14,509 nucleotides of DNA from Mesoaciditogaceae bacterium (GTDB taxonomy: Bacteria; Thermotogota; Thermotogae; Mesoaciditogales; Mesoaciditogaceae): the NCBI GenBank assembly GCA_015486145.1, contig WFSH01000010.1, forward strand, positions 1 to 14,509, in the 5' to 3' direction. This document shows positions 14,213 to 14,509 of this stretch, in pieces (positions within the stretch are counted from its first letter, which is position 1; every line of letters begins with the position of its first letter). Both the position numbers and the translations under genes were made by a program. The notes beneath the pieces are model-generated. The model saw nothing but the letters and a program-made list of their open reading frames with translations, did no database searches and was not told the origin of the DNA.

Positions 14213-14349
14213 CTCATATGTCCTGACAGTACTTCGAGGGTGCTTGTTCTTTTACTTGATAACAAGGCGTTTTTGAACGACTTTGTTCAAACTTACAAGA
14301 ACAGAATAGAGAATTGTCCTGTTTTACCCACACAAAAATGAAAAGAACC
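14213..14349 (+). repeat. Dispersed repeat, right copy (direct repeat of 154-291)
   Basis: About 93% identical to 154-291. This copy looks the more intact. It keeps the hairpin TTTGAAC-GACTTT-GTTCAAA (14272-14291), the longer-loop stem CTTGTT/AACAAG (14243-14266), and a possible stem AACAG/CTGTT further on. One frame on the plus strand stays open through it, reading DSTSRVLVLLLDNKAFLNDF and ending VLPTQK-stop at 14341. There is no ribosome-binding site and the left copy has a frame break, so a live gene is unlikely. Confidence 0.85.
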
Positions 14350-14378
14350 TTATTTTTACGCATTTCACAAAGGGTATT

Positions 14379-14410
14379 AAAAAATTCTCTCTCTGTAAAT
14401 CAGAGGGAAA
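14379..14410 (-). terminator. Rho-independent terminator of the right-edge gene
   Basis: On the minus strand, CTCTG (14405-14401), loop ATTTA, CAGAG (14395-14391) forms a stem that extends outward through one C-A mismatch to TTTTC/GAGAA, followed by six T (14384-14379). It begins a few bases after the TAA of the partial gene at 14417, so it fits as that gene's terminator and may also insulate the repeat region. Confidence 0.7.
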
Positions 14411-14416
14411 AGAGAT

Positions 14417-14509
14417 TTAATTTAAACTCTCTTTCATTTTTTCAAGTGTCTCTTGATCCAAGAATTTGTCATTTTTGTAGTACAAGACAGGTGCGCGGAA
14501 GTAAGGAGT
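14417..14509 (-). CDS. C-terminal end of an unidentified protein (partial)
   Basis: The last 30 codons of a minus-strand gene that enters from beyond the right edge, ending in TAA at 14419-14417. The readable part includes RAPVLYYKNDKFLDQETLEK and a final KMKESLN. It looks like true coding sequence: good amphipathic end helix, no rare features, and a terminator directly after the stop. The family is not recognisable from so little; a thioredoxin-like or small redox protein is one guess I would not rely on. Confidence 0.6.
   Translation of the reverse strand, partial: TPYFRAPVLYYKNDKFLDQETLEKMKESLN

Larger units (their letters stand above)
13903..14416. other. Gene-free repeat mosaic
   Basis: About 510 bp without a convincing gene. 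It holds, in order, the aroH leader, a ~30-bp direct repeat unit, the inverted 71-bp repeat copy, a 66-bp spacer (14051-14116) with a weak GTCC/GGAC hairpin, the second ~30-bp unit, three small hairpins (14132-14153, 14163-14177, 14198-14211), the right ~138-bp repeat and a terminator. Open frames here lack ribosome-binding sites. The stretch looks like accreted repeat fragments. Confidence 0.7.

Noticed and set aside
13941..14349. CRISPR array
   Set aside because: Repeats are unequal in size, not regularly spaced, imperfect, and there are no cas genes in the window.

Overview
The window looks like a chromosomal segment of a low-to-mid GC anaerobic bacterium, most likely a member of the Thermotogota. 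This rests on Lys/Glu-rich proteins, a flavodiiron protein of the FprA type, a QueH-type epoxyqueuosine reductase, folate-dependent TrmFO, and frequent TTG/GTG starts with strong GGAGG ribosome-binding sites. The phylum call is an inference from family knowledge; no search was run.

Layout. Positions 1-408 hold a string of small hairpins, one copy of a ~138-bp dispersed repeat, and the promoter of an OsmC-family gene (409-816, +). From 11225 down to 836 there is one long minus-strand run. It starts with two overlapping nitrilase-fold genes that appear to have lost their catalytic residues, followed by transketolase, queH, a CdaR/PucR-type regulator, an RsbW-like ATPase, trmFO, a membrane HD-GYP phosphodiesterase and ligA. 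Five of the junctions from transketolase to ligA are close: four are 4-nt overlaps (two of them TTGA, two ATGA) and one is an 18-nt gap; the CdaR/RsbW gap is 31 nt. Transketolase itself starts 48 nt after the nitrilase pair. A divergent promoter region (11226-11526) separates this run from a plus-strand pair, fprA (flavodiiron protein) and a DUF488 gene. These converge on a minus-strand shikimate-pathway pair, aroH (chorismate mutase) and aroQ (type II dehydroquinase). The right edge (13903-14416) is a mosaic of repeats, followed by a terminator and the last 30 codons of an unidentified minus-strand gene.

How the genes work together. The long cluster mixes central carbon metabolism, tRNA modification (queuosine and m5U54), DNA replication/repair and signalling (c-di-GMP turnover, a possible partner-switching kinase). 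It is best read as a growth-related housekeeping operon rather than one pathway. OsmC and FprA are both oxidative-stress/oxygen-defence proteins, fitting an anaerobe.

Nothing in the window looks like a defence system, phage, transposase or CRISPR array. The least explained material is (a) the repeat family: two ~93% identical direct copies at the window edges, and two ~93% identical inverted copies bracketing fprA-DUF488-aroQ-aroH; and (b) the tandem pair of apparently inactive nitrilase-fold proteins.
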